Assembly (NCBI GenBank): GCA_018816765.1
Contig: JAHIUX010000002.1
Coordinates: forward strand, 1 to 40,156
Source: Bacteroidota bacterium
GTDB taxonomy: Bacteria > Bacteroidota > Bacteroidia > Bacteroidales > F082
Length of the DNA: 40,156 nt
Direction: 5' to 3'
Position 1 is the stretch's first letter. The number at the start of each line of letters is the position of its first letter. Made by a program: the position numbers and the translations under genes. A model generated the notes under the pieces. That model searched no databases. It was not told the origin of the DNA and saw only the letters and a program-made list of their open reading frames with translations. This document shows positions 25,220-33,232 of this stretch, piece by piece.

Positions 25220-25621
25220 ATGAAAAGAAGCATGAGTAAATTGTTGCTGAAATCACTCGATTGTCAGCTCGACGAAAAAGAAAGGGCAAGGCTTGACAAG
25301 GCCCTTGCCGAAGATGAAGCGCTGCGCCAAATGAAGAAGGAATACGAACTGATGCGTTCGACCCTTGCAACATTTGAACCCGGCTTTTCGGCCTCTTTCA
25401 GCGAAAACACCCTTGGTAAGCTGGGCAGTTCACTTGTACACCACCAGGAAAACCAGTTGGTTTTCAGGTTTATTTTGCGCCTTGGTGTTTCGGCTGCAGC
25501 TGCCGTGCTGATCCTCCTGATGATTGTATTGTATAAAGAACAGTCGCTGAGGATTGATAGCCTGATGGGTTTTTCAGGCCTGACACCCGACGATTTTGAT
25601 AACCTTTTTGCTAACTACTAA
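25220..25621 (+). CDS. putative membrane-bound anti-sigma factor
   Basis: A 133-residue protein starting two bases after the sigma gene. The N-terminal 85 residues are charged and helical (LDCQLDEKERARLDKALAE, LRQMKKEYELMR), with the small bundle look of anti-sigma domains. One membrane segment follows (about residues 89-108, LGVSAAAAVLILLMIVLY) and then a short extracytoplasmic tail ending GLTPDDFDNLFANY. No zinc-binding HxxxCxxC motif is present, so it would not be a ZAS-type anti-sigma factor. The identification rests on position, size and topology; no defining motif is visible. Confidence 0.72.
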   Translation: MKRSMSKLLLKSLDCQLDEKERARLDKALAEDEALRQMKKEYELMRSTLATFEPGFSASFSENTLGKLGSSLVHHQENQLVFRFILRLGVSAAAAVLILLMIVLYKEQSLRIDSLMGFSGLTPDDFDNLFANY

Positions 25622-25631
25622 TGCTCTGATA

Positions 25632-26069
25632 ATGAAAATGAACACCAAATTACTGATCATTATTGTCATCTCTCTGGGATTGGGAATTTTCATCGGCTTT
25701 ACTATTTCGGGCAGAATTACCCGCCAGCGGATTGACAAGATGAAGCAAAAGAACACACCTGAAGGCCTCTACACCTATTTTTATGAAATGATTGGGCCCA
25801 CTGCGGATCAGCGTGATACCATCGAAATCATCCTGCGCGAATACGTAAAGAAGAATTTTGAAACCCAGGAAAAAGGATGGCAGGACCAGAAGGTGCTTTT
25901 CAGGGAAATGGAAAAACAGATTGATCCATTGCTGAGCAAGGAGCAGCTCGAACGCAAAGAGGCTGCCAAAGAGAAGTTCCGCAAGTTTGAACAGATGCGC
26001 AACAAACAGTTAAAAAGCAACGGCAAAGACTCGATCCCTGCTGAGCCCGAAAGCGGGGTCAGGGAATAA
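25632..26069 (+). CDS. Spy/CpxP-like membrane-anchored helical protein
   Basis: The start is the ATG at 25632 (MKMNTKLLIII); an earlier frame start at 25596 overlaps the previous gene and adds no signal sequence. The 145-residue product has an N-terminal membrane segment (KLLIIIVISLGLGIFIGFTI) and then a long charged helical region. It has the spaced pattern LTxxQ-like: MIGPTADQRDTIEIILREY, LLSKEQLERKEAAKEKF. This resembles CpxP/Spy/Heh-type periplasmic stress proteins that often follow ECF-anti-sigma pairs in Bacteroidota. The third place in the operon supports a role in envelope stress sensing. The last 11 bases overlap the end of the converging Omp28 gene. Confidence 0.72.
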   Translation: MKMNTKLLIIIVISLGLGIFIGFTISGRITRQRIDKMKQKNTPEGLYTYFYEMIGPTADQRDTIEIILREYVKKNFETQEKGWQDQKVLFREMEKQIDPLLSKEQLERKEAAKEKFRKFEQMRNKQLKSNGKDSIPAEPESGVRE

Positions 26070-26910
26070 GGTGTGCTTCTTCGACCTGGATAATTTCGTA
26101 ACCAGCAGCGTAGTATAAGTAAGCAATAATGCTGCAATGCTTATCAACCCACTCAGGGTTTACATCATAACTGTAGGTTTTCTCGATCACACTGCCAACA
26201 GTTTCGCCTGAGTTACTTCCAATTTGTTCGCCCCAGCTTCCATTGATGTCGCCGCGGAGCACATGCCTGTGCACATAGTCTTCGATCACAGGAGGTCCGA
26301 TATTCACGTCGTTGTTGCGTTGTGCGCCAACAATGCTGTCTTCGAGGATAAGAACCTGAAGCTTGGCAGCACCTGACAGGGTTTTCAAAAATTCTGCAGT
26401 TACCTTCAGTTCAAGTTTTCGGCTCGTGTTGTTATAGGCCACATCAATTGCCAGCTTTGCCTTGGCCTTGTCTTCGATAATCGAAGCTACTTTGCTGCTC
26501 CACTCGCCTTTGTTGTAGTAATAGATGCCACCGGTGCTTGTCCGGTTAATCATTCCTTTGGGGTTTCCGGCCAGCGAGATGCCAAAGAATGTATCCCAGG
26601 TTTCGCCTGCTTCGGTGCGCAGATCCATCAAAAATGGGGATACCTGCGGCATGGCAAAGAATCCGGCATGCACGCCCATCAGGATGATGTTTTCGCCATA
26701 AATTTCTTTCAGCTCAAGGGCCACCTTTGCTGCCGAAGGACAGTTCACACAGGTGTGACCGGTGTAATCCTCGAGCAGCACCTTGCGGGTGGTACCGTCG
26801 CCAACCTCGCCTCCCGACTGCTTGTAGGGAGGTTCAATCTTGTCGCATGAAAACATCCCCAATGCAACAAACACCATCAATATACCAAAAAGTCTCAATT
26901 TCATGATCAT
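26059..26910 (-). CDS. Omp28-related lipoprotein with thioredoxin-like CxxC motif
   Basis: A 283-residue lipoprotein (LGMFSC, Cys22) of the Omp28 family. The thioredoxin-like domain begins at TTRKVLLEDYTGHTCVNCPSA, placing a CxxC pair at Cys54 and Cys57, and continues with ELKEIYGENIILMGVHAGFF. The C-terminal half is beta-rich with one further cysteine (KHCSIIAY). Omp28 proteins are outer-membrane lipoproteins of Bacteroidota, named from Porphyromonas; their substrates are not established. The start may be the ATG at 26910 or at 26904 (MKLRLF). It lies four bases downstream of the DUF6029 gene, the tightest spacing in the cluster, and overlaps the convergent 25632 gene by 11 bases at the stop. 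Confidence 0.88.
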   Translation of the reverse strand: MIMKLRLFGILMVFVALGMFSCDKIEPPYKQSGGEVGDGTTRKVLLEDYTGHTCVNCPSAAKVALELKEIYGENIILMGVHAGFFAMPQVSPFLMDLRTEAGETWDTFFGISLAGNPKGMINRTSTGGIYYYNKGEWSSKVASIIEDKAKAKLAIDVAYNNTSRKLELKVTAEFLKTLSGAAKLQVLILEDSIVGAQRNNDVNIGPPVIEDYVHRHVLRGDINGSWGEQIGSNSGETVGSVIEKTYSYDVNPEWVDKHCSIIAYLYYAAGYEIIQVEEAHLIP

Positions 26911-26914
26911 CAGA

Positions 26915-28582
26915 TTAGAAGTTAGTCGATAAGGTCAAAGTAATCCCGCTCGATGCCGGCACCTGTCTGCAAACGCCTCCCACGCAAACTACACCCTCAG
27001 CCTGCCGGCCGAAGGTCAGTGCGATGCGGGTAGTGTCTTTGTTGTATCCGAGCGAACCAGTGAAATAATGGTTGCGGTGGTTTACATCCTTGTTGCCATA
27101 ATTGTACTGATCGGCCACAGCAAAGAACCATTGTGGCGCGATGGCATATTCAATCAGGCCGGCAGCCCAGTTCCCCTTATCCTGTTTGGTCCACAATCCC
27201 TGCAGCTCAAAGCGCAGCGAACGGGTTGAGTTGATGCGCCAGGTAACATCGGTAAGGGCAATATTGGCTTTCACAGGTTCCTGACCTGATTTTCCCTGAA
27301 TTGTGGCGATGTCGAACAGCAGGTTCATGTATTGCACAACGGCTTTCCATTTGCTGTTGAACTTTTTGTCTACTTCCACATTGAAATCCCTGAAGAAAAT
27401 GTGATCAGAAACCTTGAAGAAGTCGCTTTTATAACCCAGGGTGCCATCCTGACCTATTGCGGTTGAATCGTTGATTGCAAGACGTTGAATATCGTTCACC
27501 TGGCTGAAATTCAAGGCGATTCCTGTGCCGTATTTGCCACCCAGGGTGCTCCCTTTGGGAATTTTGTAGTTGAGTTGAAACTGAAGTCCCATTTCGCCAT
27601 TGGGCTGGGTTGCATACGGATAGCGTCCGGTAAGGCTGTAGGAATGGATCCGGTTAAGTGGCGGAATAAAGCTGATGTCGAGGGCATTGCCGGTGACCCC
27701 GCGATCCGATTTAAAACTCATATTGTCGACCCGCTTTACCTGCAAAATGATGCCGAGTCCGCGCTGAGAATACGAAAGTGAGGATAACAGCGCCTGGCCT
27801 TCTTTGTAGATGAAATTATTGGTCGAAGAGGGATCATTGATTTTGTAGGCATATTCACTCATGAAGTTGAATTTGCCGGCGCTCATATTTACGCGACCGG
27901 CAAAAGCACCCACATTCTCCGGAAGAAAGTAGCTGGGGTCTGCATCGCGCTGAAACTTACTTACAGCACTACCGCCCAGTGTTATCCTGAAATCAGAAGT
28001 GTTCATCGATGGCAACACCTCATTGAGTTCCACTTCGGCGTCAGCTCCCCTGACAATGCCGCGGCTGTTGCGTTCAAACTTCTGCCAGTAATACCGTTGC
28101 GAACCGTACACAGCCTTGATATTCACACCTTTCACGGGTCGGTAAGTAGCTTTCAATCCATTGAGCGAATTGTCGTAACCCAGTGTCCACTCTTCGTAGG
28201 AACGCAAAACAAGTCCATTGCCAAACTGTTCATAAAAATTACCAGCAGTAACACTCAGGTTTTCTGTGTTATAGGAAGCATACACATAAGGAAATCCGTT
28301 GCCTTCCTGCGCCGGGTCGAAACCTGCAATTGGAGTCAGGTAAGCTTCATAGCGCATGCCGGCACTGAAATTGCCCAGGGTGTAGGTGATATTGCCAAAG
28401 CCATTCAGGCCCATTTTTCGGCCGCCAATCACCGAGTCGGTAATGCCTAATTCGTTATCAGGCATGTAAAATTGGCCATCAATCTGAAAACTGCCATTTA
28501 CCCTCGACTGGTCAAGGAGGGATTGGGCCGAAAGCCCGATGACAAAGAACAACAAAATGAACGCAAGAAAGATCCGTTTCAT
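26915..28582 (-). CDS. DUF6029 family outer-membrane protein
   Basis: A 555-residue protein with a signal peptide (MKRIFLAFILLFFVIGLSAQ) and, from residue 28 on, amphipathic beta-strand sequence ending in a C-terminal strand GITLTLSTNF, as expected of an outer-membrane beta-barrel. The opening (VNGSFQIDGQFYMPD) and the later FGNGLVLRSYEEWTLGYDNSLNG fit the DUF6029 family as I recall it. Its only cysteines are Cys533 and Cys538 in CVGGVC, just before the last strand. It lies between two thioredoxin-fold genes: the TlpA-like gene is 43 bases upstream and the Omp28 gene four bases downstream. Function is unknown. Confidence 0.8.
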   Translation of the reverse strand: MKRIFLAFILLFFVIGLSAQSLLDQSRVNGSFQIDGQFYMPDNELGITDSVIGGRKMGLNGFGNITYTLGNFSAGMRYEAYLTPIAGFDPAQEGNGFPYVYASYNTENLSVTAGNFYEQFGNGLVLRSYEEWTLGYDNSLNGLKATYRPVKGVNIKAVYGSQRYYWQKFERNSRGIVRGADAEVELNEVLPSMNTSDFRITLGGSAVSKFQRDADPSYFLPENVGAFAGRVNMSAGKFNFMSEYAYKINDPSSTNNFIYKEGQALLSSLSYSQRGLGIILQVKRVDNMSFKSDRGVTGNALDISFIPPLNRIHSYSLTGRYPYATQPNGEMGLQFQLNYKIPKGSTLGGKYGTGIALNFSQVNDIQRLAINDSTAIGQDGTLGYKSDFFKVSDHIFFRDFNVEVDKKFNSKWKAVVQYMNLLFDIATIQGKSGQEPVKANIALTDVTWRINSTRSLRFELQGLWTKQDKGNWAAGLIEYAIAPQWFFAVADQYNYGNKDVNHRNHYFTGSLGYNKDTTRIALTFGRQAEGVVCVGGVCRQVPASSGITLTLSTNF

Positions 28583-28625
28583 GATAATGGTTTTAACAAT
28601 AATCCAGGTCAGTTAACAATGCCTT

Positions 28626-29123
28626 TTATTTTACGCCTGCAAGTTTCTTCACTTTTTCGTACAATTCAAGCTCACTGCCTTCAAAATAGGAAGTGTGCTG
28701 TGCAACAATTTTACCGTTCCCATCAATCAGAAATGTGTGGGGAATCATATTTACATTCAGGGCACGCTTGAAATCGCTGTTGGCATCAAGCAGTACTTCA
28801 AATTCCCAGCCTTTTCCGTTTACCAGCGGCAATACCTTGTTGGTTGATCTGGCATCATCGATTGAAACAGCGAAAATTTTCACCCCTGTTTCCTTTTGCC
28901 ATTCAGCATAATTTTCATTGAAAGCATCGAGCTCTTTCTGGCATGGTTTACACCACAAAGCCCAAAAACTCAAGATGATGGGTTTCCCATTATTGGTGAT
29001 ATCTGCAGTACTGAAATTTTGCCCGTTGATGGTTTTAATGGTCACTACAGGAATTTCGGTTTGCTGGGCAAATCCGGCAACAGTGGCGAATAAAAGCACG
29101 AACACAAAAAATAATTTATTCAT
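28626..29123 (-). CDS. TlpA-like periplasmic thioredoxin-family protein
   Basis: A 165-residue secreted thiol-disulfide protein. The signal peptide MNKLFFVFVLLFATVAGFAQ is followed by a thioredoxin fold with active-site Cys58 and Cys61 in FWALWCKPCQKE. Later blocks are NEN YAEWQKETGVKIFAVSID and the cis-proline region NMIPHTFLIDGNGKI. It belongs to the AhpC/TSA-ResA-TlpA superfamily, whose members typically reduce disulfides in the periplasm. The frame could begin at a GTG at 29129, but the ATG at 29123 starts the signal peptide directly. It is the first gene of the redox cluster followed by the DUF6029 and Omp28 genes. Confidence 0.92.
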   Translation of the reverse strand: MNKLFFVFVLLFATVAGFAQQTEIPVVTIKTINGQNFSTADITNNGKPIILSFWALWCKPCQKELDAFNENYAEWQKETGVKIFAVSIDDARSTNKVLPLVNGKGWEFEVLLDANSDFKRALNVNMIPHTFLIDGNGKIVAQHTSYFEGSELELYEKVKKLAGVK

Positions 29124-29232
29124 ATACACATTTTTACTTGATTGATAAACTTGGTTTTCTTATTTGGTTGACAACCCGGTAAGGCGCTTGGTTGCATCGG
29201 AAGCAATAAAAACAAGCCGCACCTGGTCCTAA

Positions 29233-30213
29233 TTATGCAATGTAAACTTCCAGGATAACCGCATCGTTTTTTGGCACAATACGCACTTCGTCGATGATTT
29301 TCGGAATTAAGATCGCTTCCCCTAAACCCACCGCATAGGTTTCTGTTTCACAGACCAATTCGAAGCCACCTTCCGTACACATCAGTATGACGAAGGAATC
29401 AAGCTCTGAGTAGTCTTTGTGGATGGCTTGTTTGAGTGCAATGATATTGGTTGTAAAAAATGGCGACTGCACCAGGCTGACCGATTGATCAGGAACCGGT
29501 TGATAATCGGTTTTATATTTTTTATGGAAGGTAAAATCGATGGCATCGCGGGCTTCATCGGTATGCAGTTCGCGGCTGTTTCCCTGGTCATCGACGCGAT
29601 CCCAATCGTAGATGCGGTAAGTGGTATCAGAAGTTTGCTGAATTTCTGCAATGAGGCAGCCTGGCCCGAGGGCATGCACCCGGCCTGCCGGGATAAAAAA
29701 CACATCGCCTTTGCGCACACTTTCATAATTCAGCATATCCTTCAGTGACTTGGTTTCGAGCTTATTCACATATTGCTCCTTGTTGTATGGTTGATTGAAA
29801 CCACTGATGAGTTGTGCGTGGCTGTCGGCCTGCATCACATACCACATTTCAGTTTTCCCGTAACCGATACCCCTTTCCTGCGCCAGTTCGTCATCAGGAT
29901 GTACCTGAATGGATAACCAATCGTTTGAATCGAGCACCTTTACGAGTATGGGAAACTCATCGCCAAACCTGTCATACACATTGTCGCCAACGAGGTCGCC
30001 CATAAACACTTCCACCAATTCGTTGAGCTCGTTTCCGGCCAGATAACCATTGGTTACAATGGTTGGGTTGCCTTCGACACCCGACAGCAGCCAGGCTTCG
30101 CCACAGCTTTCAGGAAAATCGCTTGCCAAGCCCAGTAGCTGATTGATTTTTTTTCCTCCCCAGATTTTTTCCTTGAAAAGCGGACCAAACTTGAACGGAT
30201 ATAATGTTTGCAT
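29233..30213 (-). CDS. manA: mannose-6-phosphate isomerase, class I type
   Basis: This enzyme interconverts mannose 6-phosphate and fructose 6-phosphate. It is 326 residues from the ATG at 30213 (MQTLYPFKFGPLFKEKIWGG); the longer frame to 30351 has no support and would cross the promoter. Zinc-binding residues are visible in LSIQVHPDDELAQ (Gln, His), KTEMWYVM (Glu) and FIPAGRVHALGPG (His). The family block QQTSDTTYRIYDWDR follows. The short length is that of the Firmicutes/Bacteroidota form. It is divergent from the LOG gene with separate -7 boxes. Confidence 0.93.
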   Translation of the reverse strand: MQTLYPFKFGPLFKEKIWGGKKINQLLGLASDFPESCGEAWLLSGVEGNPTIVTNGYLAGNELNELVEVFMGDLVGDNVYDRFGDEFPILVKVLDSNDWLSIQVHPDDELAQERGIGYGKTEMWYVMQADSHAQLISGFNQPYNKEQYVNKLETKSLKDMLNYESVRKGDVFFIPAGRVHALGPGCLIAEIQQTSDTTYRIYDWDRVDDQGNSRELHTDEARDAIDFTFHKKYKTDYQPVPDQSVSLVQSPFFTTNIIALKQAIHKDYSELDSFVILMCTEGGFELVCETETYAVGLGEAILIPKIIDEVRIVPKNDAVILEVYIA

Positions 30214-30232
30214 ACACAGGATATTGATCCGG

Positions 30233-30240
30233 CAAAAATA
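30233..30240 (-). promoter_or_regulatory. -7 box of manA
   Basis: The minus strand reads TATTTTTG, an exact TAnnTTTG match, 19 bases upstream of the manA ATG, in the 140-base divergent region shared with the LOG gene. The nearest TTG is 25 bases further upstream, longer than the canonical 19-21. Confidence 0.5.
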
Positions 30241-30324
30241 CGGAAATATCGTGGTTGCGAAATGACAATGATCACTCACCGCCCTCTTGCCGCAGATTAT
30301 CCGTGCGAATAAGGCCAAAACCCT

Positions 30325-30332
30325 TATTTTTG
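30325..30332 (+). promoter_or_regulatory. -7 box of the LOG-kinase-deaminase operon
   Basis: TATTTTTG, identical to the divergent manA box, lies 21 bases before the ATG at 30354. No -33 TTG at proper spacing is evident. Confidence 0.5.
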
Positions 30333-30353
30333 TGAATTGAATCAAAAACAATC

Positions 30354-30947
30354 ATGAAACAAATTTGTGTCTTTTGCGGCAGCAGTATGGGATACAACAG
30401 CCGCTACCGCGAAGCCGCAGAGCAGCTGGGCAGGCTTTTGGCCGAAAGCCGGATTGGCCTTGTTTATGGCGGTGCTGGTGTTGGCCTCATGAAGGCGCTT
30501 GCAGACAGCGTTATGCAGCATGGCGGTCAGGTTACCGGCGTGATGCCTGTTGCCCTTGTTGAAAAGGAAGTGGCACATCCTGGCATTCCCACCCTGCACA
30601 TTGTGGCCGACATGGCCGAACGAAAAAGCATGATGGTTTCGCTATCGGATGGTTTTATTGCCATGCCCGGCGGTTTTGGCACCCTCGATGAACTCTCAGA
30701 GATACTAACATTCAATCAGTTGCGTATAAATGAAAGCCCGCTGGGCTTGCTCAATACCGGTGGCTATTTCGAACACCTGCTGCGGTTTTTTAACCATGGT
30801 GTTGCCGAGGGTTTTATCCGTGGGGAGCACCGCGATAACCTCCTTGTTTCCGATGACAGCGCAGACCTTATCACTAAAATGAAGTCGTGGAAGCCGGTGC
30901 CGATGGGAAAATGGATTGAAGAAATACGACTCGAGAGCAAGGCATGA
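30354..30947 (+). CDS. LOG family nucleotide 5'-monophosphate phosphoribohydrolase
   Basis: A 197-residue Rossmann-fold protein of the TIGR00730/LOG family, which hydrolyses the base from nucleoside monophosphates (cytokinin riboside monophosphates in plants, AMP in bacterial members). The N-terminal KQICVFCGSSMGYN and GLVYGGAGVGLMKALADS are followed by the hallmark PGGFGTLDELSEILTFNQL near residue 104. Older databases call it lysine decarboxylase-like, which is a misnomer. Its stop overlaps the next start as ATGA (30944-30947), so it is translationally coupled to the nucleotide kinase. Confidence 0.93.
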   Translation: MKQICVFCGSSMGYNSRYREAAEQLGRLLAESRIGLVYGGAGVGLMKALADSVMQHGGQVTGVMPVALVEKEVAHPGIPTLHIVADMAERKSMMVSLSDGFIAMPGGFGTLDELSEILTFNQLRINESPLGLLNTGGYFEHLLRFFNHGVAEGFIRGEHRDNLLVSDDSADLITKMKSWKPVPMGKWIEEIRLESKA

Positions 30948-31516
30948 AAAGCATGGTCATCATCGGAATAACAGGCACCCTGGGTGCAGGCAAAGGAACC
31001 ATCGTTGATTACCTTGTCAGCCAGAAGCATTTTGTGCATTATTCGGTGAGGGATTTCCTGATCAGGGAGATTGAAAGCAGGGGTTTGAAGGTCGATCGAG
31101 ACAGCATGACACAGGTTGCCAACGAGTTGCGTAATATGCATACACCGAGCTATATCACTGATCAATTATATGAAGAAGCCCGTAAATCGGCCCAGCCTTG
31201 CGTTATCGAAAGCATCCGTACACCGGGTGAGATAGCTTCACTGCGCAGCAAAGGGAACTTTTACCTTTTTGCCGTCGATGCCGAACCAAAACTGCGCTAT
31301 ACAAGGATCAGCCAAAGGGCCTCTGTCACCGATGCCGTTTCCTATGAAACATTTCTCAGCAACGAGCAGCGTGAAATGAATACCGGCGACCCAAACAAAC
31401 AGAACCTGTCGGCATGCATCAGCCAGGCTGATTTTGTCTTTATCAATAACAGTGATGTGGAAAACCTTGTTCATCAGGTAGAAAAGGCCATTCAAACCAT
31501 CGAAAACAAACAGTAA
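30944..31516 (+). CDS. small P-loop nucleotide kinase
   Basis: A 190-residue P-loop protein with Walker A GTLGAGKGT near residue 13, then the nucleoside-monophosphate-kinase-like layout: YSVRDFLIREIESRG, TQVANELRNMH, PCVIESIRTPGEI (Walker-B-like position) and YTRISQRASVTD in the lid region. It resembles dephospho-CoA kinase and dNMP kinases. Its position between a LOG hydrolase and dCMP deaminase, with a four-base overlap before and a one-base gap after, favours deoxynucleotide monophosphates as substrate. This is inferred from context and the true substrate is unknown. Confidence 0.75.
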   Translation: MKSMVIIGITGTLGAGKGTIVDYLVSQKHFVHYSVRDFLIREIESRGLKVDRDSMTQVANELRNMHTPSYITDQLYEEARKSAQPCVIESIRTPGEIASLRSKGNFYLFAVDAEPKLRYTRISQRASVTDAVSYETFLSNEQREMNTGDPNKQNLSACISQADFVFINNSDVENLVHQVEKAIQTIENKQ

Positions 31517-31517
31517 A

Positions 31518-32021
31518 ATGGAACAGGATAACACCCCTCACAAACGCCCGAGCTGGGACGAGTATTTTATCAACCTTGCCAACACGGTTGCCAGCAGGGC
31601 CACCTGCGACAGGGGTCGCAGCGGTTGTGTGATTGTGAAGGATAAACAGATTCTCGTAAGCGGCTATGTGGGATCACCCCGGGGGCTGAGCCATTGCGAT
31701 GAGGTGGGCCACCTGCTGAAAAGGGTCATTCACGAGGACGGAAGCATCACACAACACTGCGTGCGCACCGTGCATGCCGAGCAAAACGCCATCACCCAGG
31801 CAGCCCGAAGGGGTATTGCCCTCGATGGCAGCACATTGTATTGCCGCATGACGCCCTGCCGCACCTGCGCCATGCTGATTATCAACTGCGGCATAGTCAG
31901 GGTTGTATGTGAACGGAAATACCATGCCGGAACAGAGTCTGAAGCAATGTTTACCGAAGCTGGCGTTGCCCTTGAGTTTATCCATGATGAGATACAGCAC
32001 TACGAAGGCCAGAAGGGCTGA
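31518..32021 (+). CDS. dCMP deaminase family protein
   Basis: Deaminates dCMP to dUMP, the precursor of dTMP. The 167-residue protein has the zinc-dependent deaminase signature: His and Glu in TVHAEQNAITQAA (catalytic HAE) and the cysteine pair TPCRTCAMLI. Earlier, the CDRGRSGCVIVKD and GHLLKRVIHEDG blocks match the dCMP-deaminase/ComEB subfamily. It starts one base after the stop of the nucleotide kinase (TAA-A-ATG). It converges on the GH53 gene with 34 bases between the stops and no visible terminator. Confidence 0.93.
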   Translation: MEQDNTPHKRPSWDEYFINLANTVASRATCDRGRSGCVIVKDKQILVSGYVGSPRGLSHCDEVGHLLKRVIHEDGSITQHCVRTVHAEQNAITQAARRGIALDGSTLYCRMTPCRTCAMLIINCGIVRVVCERKYHAGTESEAMFTEAGVALEFIHDEIQHYEGQKG

Positions 32022-32055
32022 TCAAACCATCCCGAGTATACTGAAAAAATGATCG

Positions 32056-33153
32056 TTAAGGCCTGAATGCATCCAGTGCCGGAAGTGCCTTATTGCTGAA
32101 ATCCCATAATGCCTGATTTTCCCAGGTGGAGCCGTTGGTGGCCTGAGATCCCTTAAAGGAAATCCATTCACCGCCCCAATAACAAAACCCGATACCTTTT
32201 GGCGTGTGGGTAATCATTGACCTGATTTTTTCCAGAAAATCCAGCTGGCCCTGTGGTGTTGGCGGATATGACGGTAACAGCTGACTGGTGTCGCCAATCA
32301 CATTGTTTGTCCAGTCGTTCCAGCCAAGGCTGAAAGGGTAGGAGGTTTCCGCAATCACCACATCTTTATTGACTATTGACGCGATGCTATTCAACTGCAT
32401 TTGCAGGCTGTCGGTATTGCGGCCATGCCACAGCGGATAATAGGAAAGTCCGAGGATGTCGTAATCGAGCAGTTTAATCCTGTCGAGAAAATCAATGGCC
32501 TTTTCCTGTCCGGCGTAATGGATCATGATGCGCGTTGTGGCATTGCTTTCACGCACCGCCCTGGCACCCTCAGCCAGCATTTCCAGCATCTGAACGCTAT
32601 GAGCGACATGGCCATCGGGCCATAGCAAGCCATTGTTGATTTCATTCCCGATCTGGATATAGTCGGGCTGAATAGCCGTCACAAGCCCTTTTGTAAACCA
32701 ATAAACACTGTCTTTCAACTGGTTGAAACTGAGGTTTTGCCAAAGCAGGGGTTTCGTTTGTTGACCGGGATCGGCCCAGGTGTCGGAATAATGAACGCAG
32801 AGCCATACCTTCATTCCCAGCGACTTAATCTCAGCTGAAAGGGATTTTACTTCTTCCGGCGAACAATGACCATCTGCAGGATGATTCCACACTCGCAACC
32901 TGATGGTGTTCACACCGGCATGCTTCAGGGTAAGCAGCATGTCTTCCTGAATGCCTTTGGCATTGTACACAGCCACACCTGATTGCCTGACCTGCATAAG
33001 CAAAGAGGCATCAATTGCCCTGACAGGCAATCCGGTGTTGGTTGGCGGTTCGGGCTTATCGGATTTTGAGCAGGCTGAAAATGCCAGAAAAAGTGCCAAA
33101 ACCGATATCCTGAGCCACAGTTGTGGCAGAAAAGCAGGATTTATTGGATTCAT
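32056..33153 (-). CDS. GH53 endo-beta-1,4-galactanase lipoprotein
   Basis: A glycoside hydrolase family 53 enzyme, which cleaves beta-1,4-galactan side chains of pectin. It is 365 residues from the ATG at 33153 (MNPINPAFLPQLWLRIS); the upstream frame to 33291 has no signal function. The signal peptide ends in a lipobox (LAFSAC), so it is an envelope lipoprotein. The TIM-barrel shows NTIRLRVWNHP, VWLCVHYSDTWADPGQQ, the acid/base Glu171 in QIGNEINNG and the nucleophile Glu269 in VVIAETSYPFS, both at the expected positions. No SusC/SusD pair or other polysaccharide genes are beside it, so it is not part of a visible utilisation locus. It lies 80 bases after the asparaginase gene. Confidence 0.93.
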   Translation of the reverse strand: MNPINPAFLPQLWLRISVLALFLAFSACSKSDKPEPPTNTGLPVRAIDASLLMQVRQSGVAVYNAKGIQEDMLLTLKHAGVNTIRLRVWNHPADGHCSPEEVKSLSAEIKSLGMKVWLCVHYSDTWADPGQQTKPLLWQNLSFNQLKDSVYWFTKGLVTAIQPDYIQIGNEINNGLLWPDGHVAHSVQMLEMLAEGARAVRESNATTRIMIHYAGQEKAIDFLDRIKLLDYDILGLSYYPLWHGRNTDSLQMQLNSIASIVNKDVVIAETSYPFSLGWNDWTNNVIGDTSQLLPSYPPTPQGQLDFLEKIRSMITHTPKGIGFCYWGGEWISFKGSQATNGSTWENQALWDFSNKALPALDAFRP

Positions 33154-33232
33154 CGGGTGTAAAAGTAAGCCAAAGCCTGGAGTCAGCGCATATTGTGTGC
33201 GTTTCTGATCAGGAAAATCTTTACGGAAATCA

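Noticed and set aside
30354-30947. Lysine decarboxylase annotation for the LOG-family gene
   Set aside because: The PGGFGTLDE motif marks the LOG phosphoribohydrolase family; no pyridoxal-phosphate decarboxylase fold is present.
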